A stretch of DNA of 64,000 bases. Source: Nectonema munidae (lineage: Eukaryota > Nematomorpha > Nectonematoida > Nectonematidae). A program made the position numbers and the translations under genes. This document shows positions 44,360 through 54,176 of the stretch, piece after piece (position 1 is the first letter of the stretch; every line of letters begins with the position of its first letter). The stretch lies in NCBI GenBank assembly GCA_030549495.1, contig JAUIRK010000463.1:247001-311000 (forward strand), given 5' to 3'. The notes under the pieces are model-generated. The model saw only the letters and a list, made by a program, of their open reading frames with translations, ran no database searches and was not told where the DNA came from.

Positions 44360-45440
44360 CTGTAAATCAATCTCAAATATATAAACATAAAAATAACTTC
44401 TACTTGCAGTTTTCTCTGGTAATTATTTTCTTAATTTATTTAATAAACCAACTTTAGGTGTTTAATTCACTCAAAATATTTCATTCTGCAGTAACTTATG
44501 TAACTCGATAGGATCTCCATCTTTTTGGCTACAAATTCATTATCGGCTCGTAGTCTCTACGTCATATTATAATTTACAGTATGTAATTTTGGTATTCATT
44601 CTATGATGATCCTTTCTTGGTAGCTCTTTTTTCATTAGAAATTTATATTCTTCAATGTGTGTTCGAAAATTTTTTTATAAGAATAAAATTCCTTTTTTCC
44701 TCTCGGGCCTGAATATTTGTCAACCAATCTCATTTCAAAGGTTTTTTTCTGATGAATCATTCGTGATGTTGATTGTTCAATTACAAAAAGTTGTCAACGT
44801 TCTTCATCTAAAAAATTACTTCTTTGACACAAAAGGAAAAAGATGGACAAATTCAATTTAAATTAAAAATATCTTGATAGTGACTAAATTCTCACATATT
44901 GGCATCTGTACCATTTTTGATAAATCTGACCTATTCTAAATTTTCAGATTTCCTACACATCTTAGCTAAATGTTAACTGTAATCCTAGATGATAAGCTAT
45001 AGAATTAAATATTTTTCATTTGTAAAAGAGGAACTTCTTTTTCCGTCAAAATCTTTTTTGAAGTATATAATTAAACCACTTCCTAGTTCATTAGAACATG
45101 GTAGATCTTCCATTTAGTAAAGATACATATTTTTTTTAATTATTTGTTTTGATCAAATGTTCTCTTTTCAATTAGTTTTCAACTTGGTTCCTTCTCTCAT
45201 ACAAATTTTCAAAAGATTTTATAATACGTTTTATTTTTTTAATAAATATTTCATACTCAAGATGATTGTAGAAAGTATTATAAGCGAAAATATACAAAAA
45301 AAAGTATATTTTTACTATATACCTAATATGGAGCCATTTTTTGAAATTTTTTTACAGAACTGATTTTCATGCATACATTACTAATTCAATTGCCACTTCG
45401 AGATATTTTTTAACCGTATTATCCAAAATCCAGTACAGAA
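44360..45440. other. spacer between the two satellite arrays
   Basis: AT-rich. Open frames of about 68 codons on the plus strand (44655-44861 and 45157-45363) resemble nothing known, and no piggyBac transposase motif was found on either strand. Confidence 0.45.
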
Positions 45441-46790
45441 ATAAAATAAGCATAGTCGATTTGGTATAAAATAGATATTTTATTTTTTTGAAAATATTTT
45501 TTAAGACAGTATCTAGAAGTAAACCGCAAATCTGATTCAAGCTTTCAGATACTTTAAAACCATAAATGCCAAACCTGAGTCCAAAAATGAAACCAGCATC
45601 CTCCATTTGGCATAAAAACAGATATTTTATTTAAATTTCAAAAATATTTCTGTAGACATTAGACGTAAATCGAAAATTTGATTGACACTTTCAGACATTA
45701 AAAACCTCTAAATGCAAAAAATGATTTCAGAAATAAAAATTATCATGGTCGAATTGGTATAAAAACATATATTTCATGTAAAATTAGAGAGAATATTTTG
45801 AGATATAGTTTTCAGAAATATACTGCAAATTTGATTGACACTAGCAGTAAAACCTCTAAATGCGAAACTGTGTTCAGAAATGAAATCATCATGATCTATT
45901 TGCTATAAAAACAAATTTTAGAACTAAACGCAAATTTAATTGATACTTATATGTATTTTCAAATTCAAACTGCAAAAATTGAGTCCATAAATGAAACTAG
46001 CATGGTTGATTTGGTATAAAAACATATATTTAATTGTAAAATTTGAATGAATGTTTTGTAGACAATTTTTAGAAGTAAACCGCAAATTTGATTAACACTT
46101 ATAGGTATTTTCACATCCTAAATGTAAAAAATTAGTTCAGAAATGAAAACAACATGATTGATTTGATATAAAAACATATATTTCAAGAGAATATTTTTGG
46201 AGACAATTTTCAGAAGTAAACCGCAAATTTGATTTATACTTATAAGTATTTTCAAATCCTAAATGTAAAAAATGAGTTCAAAAATGAAAACAGCATGATC
46301 GATTTGGTATAAAAACAAATATTTCATGTAAAATTAAGAGAATATTTTTGGAGATAGCTTTTAGAAGTAAACCGCAAATTTTGACTGATATTTTAAAACC
46401 TCTAAATGTGAAAAATGAGTTCAGAAATGAAAACAGCATGGTTGATTTGGTATAAAACATATATTTCATTGTACAATTTGAATGAATGTTTTTGGAGACA
46501 ATTTTTAGAAGTAAACCGCAAATTTGATTAACACTTATAGGTACTTTCAGATCCTAAACGTAAAAAATGAGTCCAGAAATGAAACCAGCATGGCCGATTT
46601 AGTATAACGCATATATTTTATGTTAAATGTGAAGGAATGTTTTTGGAGACAATTTTCAGAAGTAAACCGCAAATTTGATTACTACTTATAGGTATTTTCA
46701 CATCCTAAATGTAAAAAATGAGTCCAGAGATGAAAACAGCATGACCGATTTAGTATAAAAACATATATTTTATGTAAAATTTGAAGGTAT
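45440..46790. repeat. satellite array 2 of the piggyBac-type element (about 145-bp unit)
   Basis: About nine units marked by AGAAGTAAACCGCAAATTTG, AAATGAGTTCAGAAATGAAA and ATTTGGTATAAAAACATATA. The unit differs from array 1. Divergence is greatest on the left and least at 46200-46760. Confidence 0.9.
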
Positions 46791-47949
46791 ATTTATGTAC
46801 AGATAATGTCAAAATTTTGCTGAAAAATTTTAATTTTTGATTGACAGTTTTGAACATGAAGGGGTCATTCAACTACCATGAAAATGGTTTCAAAAGATGC
46901 AGCTAGCGATTATAGGAAAAGTCACCAAATTTGAAGGGATATGATTCAGCCAATTAATTTTTTAGTGAAGGGGGGGGGCGTAGCACTAATAGGGTTAAAC
47001 GCAATCATAAGACAGTCTTTGATTAGTTCTCCATCAGTCATCGGTTTACCTTTTTTAACATTTTTTGCAATCAAATAGCTCACCTTCAACCCACCAATTC
47101 TATTGACTAGCCGTTTCTCTTTTGTACTTTTCTAGTTTACTTTTTCTCGTTTCTTCCTACATTTGAATGAATTCTTTTTTGTGTATAGTGTCGTAGTGAC
47201 GTTTAACATTGTATTCTTTACAAGTTGAAATTTTTTTTTTACAAATGAAGCAAAAAATTTTACCACCAACCTCATGAACAAAATATTTTTGTGACCAATC
47301 TTCATTAAATTTGCGATTTTCCAAAGATATTTTTCTTTTTTTATTTTCCATTATATTTTTTGTGGGGCTTCAACTTTTTATAAGAAATTGTTTATCAAAA
47401 TGCTGAACGAATTAAAATTTACTCCATATTTAATTAGATTGAAAAAAACATTTCAAAAAACAAAAGAAAAAAATTAATGTGTCAAAAAAAATCATTATAT
47501 ATAATCAAAACAAGTATTCAAAAAAATTTTGGTCAGAAAGTATAAGTTTTGCACTGCTTATCAGAAATATTTTTTTTACAGAAATTTGAAGAACTTGAAA
47601 AGCTTTTACGTAAAATATTATAATTTTTTAAATTTTAAGTTTTTTCTAAGTTAGTAGTTGAAAACATATAGAATTTAGAATTTACTTTTAAGATAATGTG
47701 AAAACTAGTTAGATAATTATCAAAAAAGAAACTATTATAATATAAAGTATTTGTGTTTTAAAATATCAAAATAAAAAACTTTAACAATATCAAAGTAAAA
47801 ACAAAATTACATTGTTAAATACATTTATTTTAAGACTGAAACTGATTTATATACGAATTTCAAAACTATATAAAAATTTTTGATCGGGCCACGGTCACAA
47901 TTGGTTCGCGCCGCAGTGCGACCCGCGAACCATGGGTTGGACTACACTG

Positions 47950-48517
47950 CATAGGGCAACAAAAATTAGAACAAGTCCTACCAAATACATTATTCAAATT
48001 TATAGTCTAACCGTTGTTTAGACTTCTTTAAAAATCCAGCAGCTACTTACACGTTTTAGTGCTATAATTCCTATATAATATACTTGAATAAAAAGAAAGA
48101 AAATTTTTTATTCCTAATCCATAAATTTCAATCATAACAAAGAAAAATAATACGAAAAAAAAGAGTTTAAAATATTTATAAAAAATTTTAATTCTATGAA
48201 AAATTTAAACTAAGACAACTGTAATATGTATTTTATTGAATAAGTAAGTATATAAAATAAAAATTATATAAATTTTTAGTTTATTTTGCTTGTGCCCACT
48301 GTTTAGAGATACCCTCGAATTTACTATTACCAAGATTTCCAATTTATAATTTTTTGATTTCTAATACTTTTGAGTAAAATAGTTACTTTCTAAAATATAA
48401 TGATATTTTTCTTTTGTTTATATCATTTTTCAAATTCTTCTTTCATAACTTCTTTTAAATGTTGATTATTATCATTCAATAAATTTCTTTCTTTATCCAT
48501 AAAAATACCAAATAAAG
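47950..48517. other. AT-rich DNA, no gene seen
   Basis: Nothing recognisable between the hAT element and the MITE fragment. Confidence 0.5.
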
Positions 48518-48604
48518 GGGTGAGACTTTTTACCCAAACAGATGAAAACAAATTTAAATATTCATCGAATAAGTTAAATATACATATAAGAATTATTCTC
48601 AGCA
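48518..48604 (+). mobile_element. left end of a second MITE copy (31261 family)
   Basis: GGGTGAGACTTTTTACCCAA and the following interior match 31261-31380, but here the decamer repeat is present once, not four times. The copy breaks off at a SINE; matching interior sequence resumes at 49707-49850. Confidence 0.75.
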
Positions 48605-48745
48605 TAAAAGCTTCCATTATGCTTGAAAATGTTAATTACAGATTTTGTAATTTTGTTTTAAGAGTCGAGAGCATTTGGGATTGAACCCCTGAACTTCAAC
48701 TGTTAAGCTGAGAGGTAGATCCTAAAAATCATTGAGGCTCAGTTT
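48605..48745 (-). repeat. tRNA-derived SINE (copy 1)
   Basis: On the minus strand an A-box relic lies near 48725-48735 and a B box GGTTCAATCCC at 48678-48688, about 44 bases apart. A body shares TACAGATTTTGTAATTTTGT-like sequence with the copy at 55725-55890. The shared core CCTCTCAGCTTAACAGTTGA is identical in both copies. Confidence 0.7.
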
Positions 48746-48839
48746 TATTTTTAAATAAGAATAAATTTAAATATTATTTATATACAAATAAAAATTTATA
48801 GAATAATATTTTATTATGGTAGGTAGGTAGGAAGAAATA

Positions 48840-49640
48840 TCTAAGCACTATCGGACTTCTCCATATGCTTGCGAAATGCTTGGAAAGGTATAAAGTTGAA
48901 GTTCGAAAGAGGTGTATTGATTTGGCTTGTGAATTGATTAGGAATGAGGGACTTTGGAGAAATTTGTTAGTTGTTGACGGAGTTTGAAGTGTAGAAGGCT
49001 GGATTTTTGAGGTGGTAGTTGAAGGATGATTGATTAAGCAAAGGTATTCGGTGGGTGTTAAAGAATATAGGTTTTAAATAAAAAAATAGTGTAGTTATTT
49101 TTTTTATTTTTTTTAATGTGAGTTTATGTGGTATAAGGAGTCTCGGCGTTCGGAGATTGCAAGTTTGACTCTATGAAGATAATGAGAAAATGTATGGCAT
49201 TGAGGAGGTTCGGATATGAAAGTAGTTCCTAGAAATTAGATGGTGGACGATTGAAAGTTTTGGCGGATAGTGAAAGAAATGAAGTTCTTGCGTGGTAGTA
49301 GTAGAAGATGATGAGATGTTTCTTGTTGATTGCAGTTGAATCTACATAGATTGCTTGGTGATTTTTTGATGCGGTAGAGATAGGAGTTGCAGGGGCAAGG
49401 ACCGGATAGCCATTTGATTAGCTGTCGTGGTGGGAAGAATTTCATTTTTGACCAAATGTCAAGAATTTGTTTTGGATTGTTTATATGTTGGAAGAAAATG
49501 GAGGATAAGGATTGGATGAGTTCTTGTTTAAGGTATTGAGTGTTAGATCTAAGTAGAGGGGTATATGTTTCTAGGGGAAATGAGGTAACTGGGATGTAAG
49601 GTGTATTTGGGGGTACTTTTTTTATCTAGCTTAACTACAT
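48840..49640 (-). pseudogene. 3' end of an A/C-rich LINE (jockey/I/R1 group)
   Basis: The minus strand carries the C-terminal Cys/His region typical of these reverse transcriptases: IKWLSGPCPCNSYLYRIKKS, then NLCRFNCNQQETSHHLLLLP. It is preceded by TQYLKQELIQSLSSIFFQ and followed by C/A-rich pieces to about 48840. Composition (C/A-rich, G-poor on the coding strand) matches the 5' part at 50540-52883. Broken by stops. Confidence 0.62.
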
Positions 49641-49706
49641 AAGTGTTTTCTAGAATATTTGAGTGATCTGGATATTTTATTATAAATATAGCTAATTTAG
49701 GTATTC

Positions 49707-49850
49707 AATTTTTTTAATTAAAAATAATAACTTAAATTATAATAATTATTTGAAAATAATAATCGAATTATTTTATAATAGTAAGTTTGATAACACAAAA
49801 TAAATTATTAATTTAAATTTGCAAGATAATGGGAGACATATAAATTAGTA
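49707..49850 (+). mobile_element. interior of the second MITE copy
   Basis: Matches 31450-31610 (AATAATAACTTAAA, ATAGTAAGTTTGA and ACACAAAATAA in order). Together with 48518-48604 it suggests one copy opened by later SINE and LINE insertions; the right terminus is not found. Confidence 0.55.
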
Positions 49851-49859
49851 AGTTTATTA

Positions 49860-50130
49860 TAAGTAAGTTTATTATATATATAAAGTTTGAGAAATAAAGT
49901 TACAGAGGTAAAAGAAAAAAATTGGTGCACCTTTTGAGTTCCTGATCCCATAGGAAGATGGTCTTCATTATGAGGGCATCGAGAAATCTAGAGCCAAAGT
50001 TGAATGTATTCAGGAGAAAAAAGAGAAGATTAAGAAAAGTTACGTAAACGAAAAGACAACCAATAAAAAAAAAGACGTTATGATGTATTTTACCAAAAGA
50101 AAAATGATTAAAGAGAAAAAAGAATAAAAG
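49860..50130. other. no gene recognised
   Basis: Short A/G-rich stretch; may belong to the untranslated 3' part of the LINE fragment at 50130-50396. Confidence 0.35.
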
Positions 50131-50396
50131 ATAATAATAATAATAAGGAGTAAATTATCTAAAGTTAATGAATATACAGAGGATTTTTTGAACACGATAT
50201 AATTACTAAAGTCTAGATTAATGTTAAGGGAATTAATTAAATTTATTGTTCTATAAACTAGTGATTTAAAGTGAGAATGGAAGTTTAGTCTTGGAAGGTG
50301 TAACAAATATTTCGATCTGGTAGCATATGAATGATGGTATTGATTTGTGACAAAGAGATCCGAAATATCGGCATAGTGAGTTTTGTAATCCAACAA
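50130..50396 (-). pseudogene. C-terminal LINE fragment (CR1/L2-like) with ATT tail
   Basis: On the minus strand HSYATRSKYLLHLPRLNF, then SLVYRTINLINSLNINLDFS, resembles the C-terminus of the LINE at 58851-60480 (KIVYRTTILINKYQVFLNLS). It ends in a short TTATTATTATTATT run, the usual 3' microsatellite of this group. Confidence 0.62.
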
Positions 50397-50530
50397 CCTT
50401 CAGGATAAACAAAAACCCTCTCAACCTAAGTCCAAGTCATCCCTTAAGTTTTGCTTATCCAAACAACCTTCAGGATAAACAAAAACCCTCTCCACCTAAG
50501 TCTAAGTCATCCCTAAATAGCGAGCGTACT
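50393..50530 (+). repeat. two tandem copies of a 69-bp unit
   Basis: ACAACCTTCAGGATAAACAA and CCTAAGTC-AAGTCATCCCT occur twice, 69 bases apart, immediately before the LINE ORF1. Repeated 5' monomers are a known promoter arrangement in LINEs. Confidence 0.8.
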
Positions 50531-50539
50531 TTAAAAATA

Positions 50540-52883
50540 GTCCCCCTACTCCTTATGATTCTAGAGCCGAGAAAGCTGCCTTTTGAAAAAAATAGTCAAA
50601 AACTTAGAAACTAATAAAAACACACTTACCCTCTTTAACACACTGTCCTCAAATAGTGGCACTATTTATTTCCAATTTTCAAAACCTGAAGAAAAACCAC
50701 TAGCACATCAAACACTTCACAATAACGGAAATAAATCAGAAGATTTACCTATCCTCAAACCCCGTTTCCTACTCAGAATCATACCTATAACCACACCACT
50801 TTCTTCTCTCTCTACAACTATTGCTAAGGAAAACCTAAACCTAAAAAATATTGGCACCCTTAATACAGTACGCCAAGCTGGTAACACAGGAACCTTCTCT
50901 TATAGTGCTATATTAGAACCCAGCAACCCAAACATTTTTAAACACCTACTTAAATCTCCTGATATTCATAGTTGACCATCACATTCTCACTCTAAACTTA
51001 GCAAAACCATTACATCGCCAATGCCAGAAATGTCTAAAACACAATCACTCAACGAATAAATGCAAAGCTGCATCACCCAATGGCGATCACTGCGGAAATC
51101 GAGGCCAATCTATATCGGAAGGCATCTTCAAAAATGATTTCACAAAACTCTCATGCTTTAATTGCCACAATCACCACAACGCTACATCCAAACATTTCGA
51201 ATTCCAAATTCAACACGCACAACATATCTAAAATCAACACAACCTTCTAATAAGCAAATTCCTATGCTAAATTTTCTCCACATAAACCTCAACCACTCTA
51301 ATGCCGCTTGGACAAACCTATATAACATTCTAATTTCGAACATCTTTGATGTTATATCTATTAACGAACTATATCCAAATCTCTCTTCTAATATACAAAA
51401 TTAGTTACTATATCACACGTCACCTTTATCTTTTTATTCAGCATACATCTTCATAAAATCAACCGTTCAGCACACATCATTACCACGATTCTCTTCCAAC
51501 AATTTTTACTTTGTTCTTGTACACACCAAACCTCACCCTCTTCTTTTCGCAACCCTTTACTCTCCTTCCTCACACCCAATAGCCACCCCCTCTGATTTCT
51601 CCAAATCACTAACACTTGCAATATCCACACTCCCGTATACATATCATTTAATTATCTCAACCGATTGTAACGCTCGATCACACATCTGGGACCACAAAGA
51701 AAATCCATGAGGGCAACAAGTCATCAATTTCTTATGCTCAAATAACCTATATCTCGCTGACAACTCTAAAAACCCTACATACCAACGCTCGTGTAACAAC
51801 GAACACTCACATTGACCTCACAATAATCACTTCAAACACTCTCAATCTAATATATAATTGGTCAATCTCGACATCTCATCAGCTTCAGATCACTCCTTCA
51901 TAACATTTCAACTTATCATAAAAACTACAACCATCAAAAACTATAACAAAACTTTAAAAAAGAACACCACTCACTGGCTCACATATCTCAACAATTCACT
52001 CCCAACATTAACATCTCTCTCCTCTTACACATCTATCGATAAAGCTGCACTATCCTCAATGATCATGTTTCACATTCCATCTTATCATCCACTCCTAACA
52101 ACCCATTTCCTAAAAGAAAACATGCCTATTTCTGAACACCCGAGTTGACTACATTAAAAACATTCTGAAACGCATTATCAAAACCCCACGAAAATCTTCC
52201 ACCCCCTCAATCATTTCCATCCATTCTACTGTTAAAAAAGAATACAAACAGGCAATGCTTCAAGCTAAAATGAACTCATGGGTAAAATTCACCAGCCAGC
52301 ACTCAAACAACCCATGGAACATCATCAATAGGTTAACTAAAAAGAAAAAACCTTCTATTCTCCCCGAAACAATACTTCCCTGCTCATCCGATCATACAAC
52401 ACACTACAACCCTCCATTTCTATCGACAATCTTTCCCCCCGACTCTCCCTCTTCTGATCTCCCCTTTCACCACACAATTCGAAAACACTCTAAAAACATC
52501 ATTCACTAAATCCAAAACCCTACTTTTCCTCCAATCACACTAAATGAATTAAACATAGCAGTAAACTCTCTTAAAACAAATGTTTCATCTAGCTTCGACA
52601 ATATCTCACCAAAACATATTAAAAAACCAATACACATTCTTAACAAACATTTACTCCTTATTTTCAATGCATGCCTTACTCATTCACATTTTCCCAACGT
52701 TTGGAAAATCGGCAAACTACTCATTCTTAAACCCAATAAAGATTCAAGCATCATTCAAAATTGGCGACCAATCACTCTACTACCCATACTAGGCAAACTT
52801 TTCGAAAAAATCATTCGCAAACTAGTCCATTACATCCTATCCCGTAACCTCATCCATCACACGCAATTTGCATACCTTCCCAA
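50540..52883 (+). pseudogene. A/C-rich LINE (jockey/I/R1 group): ORF1, endonuclease, start of reverse transcriptase
   Basis: ORF1 opens near 50583 (130 open codons). It is followed in another frame by knuckles CQKCLKHNHSTNKC near 51023 and CFNCHNHHNATSKH near 51150. The endonuclease shows INLNHSNAAWTNLYNILISN near 51300 and SDHSFITF near 51885. A linker with YKQAMLQAKMNSWVKFTSQH follows near 52250. The reverse transcriptase begins with NWRPITLLPILGKLFEKIIR near 52770 and HTQFAYLPN near 52870, where the repeat at 52884 cuts it. Many frame changes and stops. The coding strand is rich in A and C and very poor in G, unlike the surrounding DNA. Confidence 0.8.
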
Positions 52884-53123
52884 CAGGGGCCCACATCCTC
52901 AAAATTATTGGGGGGCAAAATTTTTTTGTTCAAATTTTTAAAATTAGTGGTCTGAAAATACCACGGGAGACCAAATATTCAAGCAATCCTTTAAAATAGA
53001 GTGTATTCAGCGCATACCTAAAGTCCTAAATTTATAAGCCTACTTTATATTTCTTTTTACAAAATTGGTGAATTTAAATACTATACTTCATTCGAAAATA
53101 TTTTAATTAAATTTGCATATCGA
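52884..53123 (+). repeat. interspersed repeat, CAGGGGC-headed (copy B)
   Basis: About 240 bases matching 20362-20603 in the same order and orientation. The left end lies at the broken LINE and the right end at a MITE. CAGGGGCCCACATCC replaces CAGGGGCGCACATCC. Confidence 0.75.
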
Positions 53124-53719
53124 ATATGGTGCGCAGAAAAAATGTCGTGGAAAAATGCCCCAATTAAAAATTAGGAAAAAATGGCACAGTAAAAATGCCC
53201 CCGAAAAAATGCCCCAATTTAAAATTAGGAAAAAATGGCCAACACAAAAAATTTCAAAAAATTATTAATTAAAATAAAAAAAAAAATAAAAAAAACAGAT
53301 TTACAAGATTCCTAATTTATCAATCTTATCGAATCGAACTACTCCTAAAATCTTCAACCAAAATCAGAAATTATTTATATTCTTGTTTTCCTTAGTCACA
53401 TCTTTTCTGACTTCAAACTGATTTCCCATTTAAATTGTTAGTTTAATTGTTTTTCAAAACAAAGAAATAATGTATTTTTGTATGATCACTTCTTTCAAGC
53501 CAAATTGATTACTATCATTTAGTGTCAAATCGACCGTTTTGAAAACTGTCCGAATAGAAAACTTCAAAAAATAGTAAAGCCCGAATTATTATTTTCGGGC
53601 GTTTTGGTTTTGGTATCGGGCGTTTTGGTTTTCGGCAGTTTTGGTATCGGGTGTTTTGGTTTTCGACAGTTTTGGTTTTCGGCAGTTTTGGTTTCGGGCG
53701 TTTTGACCCGGCACCGTAT
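53124..53719. mobile_element. about 600-bp MITE with ATAYGGTGC ends and internal minisatellites
   Basis: ATATGGTGC at 53124 and the inverted GCACCGTAT ending 53719 form short inverted ends. The left part has direct repeats of AAAAATGCCCCAATT with AAAATTAGGAAAAAATGGC; the right part (53595-53705) has GTTTTGGTTTTCGG-type repeats of about 16-17 bases. The A-rich repeats at one end and T-rich at the other suggest an imperfect fold-back. It is inserted in or next to repeat copy B. Confidence 0.5.
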
Positions 53720-54170
53720 GTATGTATATATGCAGTAACCTATCCAGAAATTTATATTTGGAGACTAATATACATGCTTACCTACTGGCTTTGTCTAAAA
53801 TTAAAGCATCAAATGCTGCTTATAACAATTCTTCTCTATGTGTTTATAAGCTTTCTCTACTTGTGTCCTATTCTTTGTTTAGATTTTATCATGGTTATTT
53901 CTTATCTTCGTTTCTCATAACAAAGAGCAATTTCTTATTGTAAATTTGCTTTCTTATTACAGGTAGAAGGTCCATCTTGCAAAATCAACAGTTTGATCGT
54001 TACCGTCAATGATATGAATAATTTTTCTGTATTTTGATTTTATTTGATTTATATTGTTCGTATAAGCCCATTGTCAAAAATTAATTCATTATTTCATTTT
54101 AATTTGTTAATTTCAATTTTTTAGTGGTGGGGCCCATAACTTAGATGGAGGGGCCCGGTCCCAAGTCCCC
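53720..54170. other. no gene recognised
   Basis: AT-rich, with a GC-rich repeat-like patch at 54120-54172 (GTGGTGGGGCCC and GGAGGGGCCCGG), probably another element end. A (GT)n run lies at 54181-54196. Confidence 0.4.
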
Positions 54171-54176
54171 CATTGT

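Larger units (their letters stand above)
43113..46994. mobile_element. 3.9-kb non-autonomous piggyBac-type element carrying two satellite arrays
   Basis: CCCTATTAGTGCT at 43113 is matched by its inverted copy ending at 46994. Both are flanked by TTAA (43109-43112 and 46995-46998), the fixed target and duplication of piggyBac. No transposase is visible inside. The body is two tandem arrays (43205-44060, about 150-bp unit; 45440-46790, about 145-bp unit) around a 1.3-kb spacer (44060-45440). A C-run near the left end (43151-43159) and a G-run near the right end (46970-46978) face each other. It lies inside the hAT transposase at 41926-47351. Confidence 0.85.
41926..47351 (-). pseudogene. GTF2IRD2/ZBED5-like hAT transposase, split
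   Basis: The N-terminal part (47351-46995) opens with a BED-type finger: CFICKKK with His-Tyr-Asp-Thr-Ile-His, residues about 33-58. It continues VSYLIAKNVKKGKPMTDGEL up to the insertion. Past the insertion come EYCPQKQYLINETSLSHQTI, then CRYYSLALDESLDQSDTAQL and TTDGAPSM (42994-42692). A frame change in an A-run near 42692 leads to NGTHHD/MEHIM-type sequence, and one TGA follows near 42575. The last block (42573-41926) has FTKVRWLSRASTL, HLAFFTDITGLLANLN and the dimerisation motif TNCCEQIFSSMK. Apart from the insertion there appear to be three or four small lesions. The host genes GTF2IRD2 and ZBED5 come from this transposase group, which is the basis for the name. Confidence 0.85.
41790..47949 (-). 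mobile_element. hAT (Charlie-like) element interrupted by a piggyBac-type insertion
   Basis: Left end CAGGGTTGTCCAACCT at 41790 and, on the minus strand, right end CAGTGTAGTCCAACCC at 47949. ATAGGG flanks both sides (41784-41789 and 47951-47956), which fits a decayed 8-bp duplication. Without the 3.9-kb insertion the element is about 2.27 kb and encodes one transposase on the minus strand. GC-rich subterminal bases (GGTTCGCGGGTCGCACTGCG) are typical of Charlie-type hATs. Confidence 0.82.

Noticed and set aside
45157-45606. Small open frames in the piggyBac-type element
   Set aside because: They fall in spacer or satellite units, overlap on both strands and have no transposase motif.
43205-46790. 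CRISPR-like array
   Set aside because: The repeats are about 145-150-base satellite units without short conserved repeats and unique spacers, in an animal genome, and sit inside a TTAA-flanked element.
48674-48740. Functional tRNA gene on the minus strand
   Set aside because: A and B boxes are present but there is no matching acceptor stem, and the same sequence with a shared non-tRNA body recurs at 55725; it is a SINE head.
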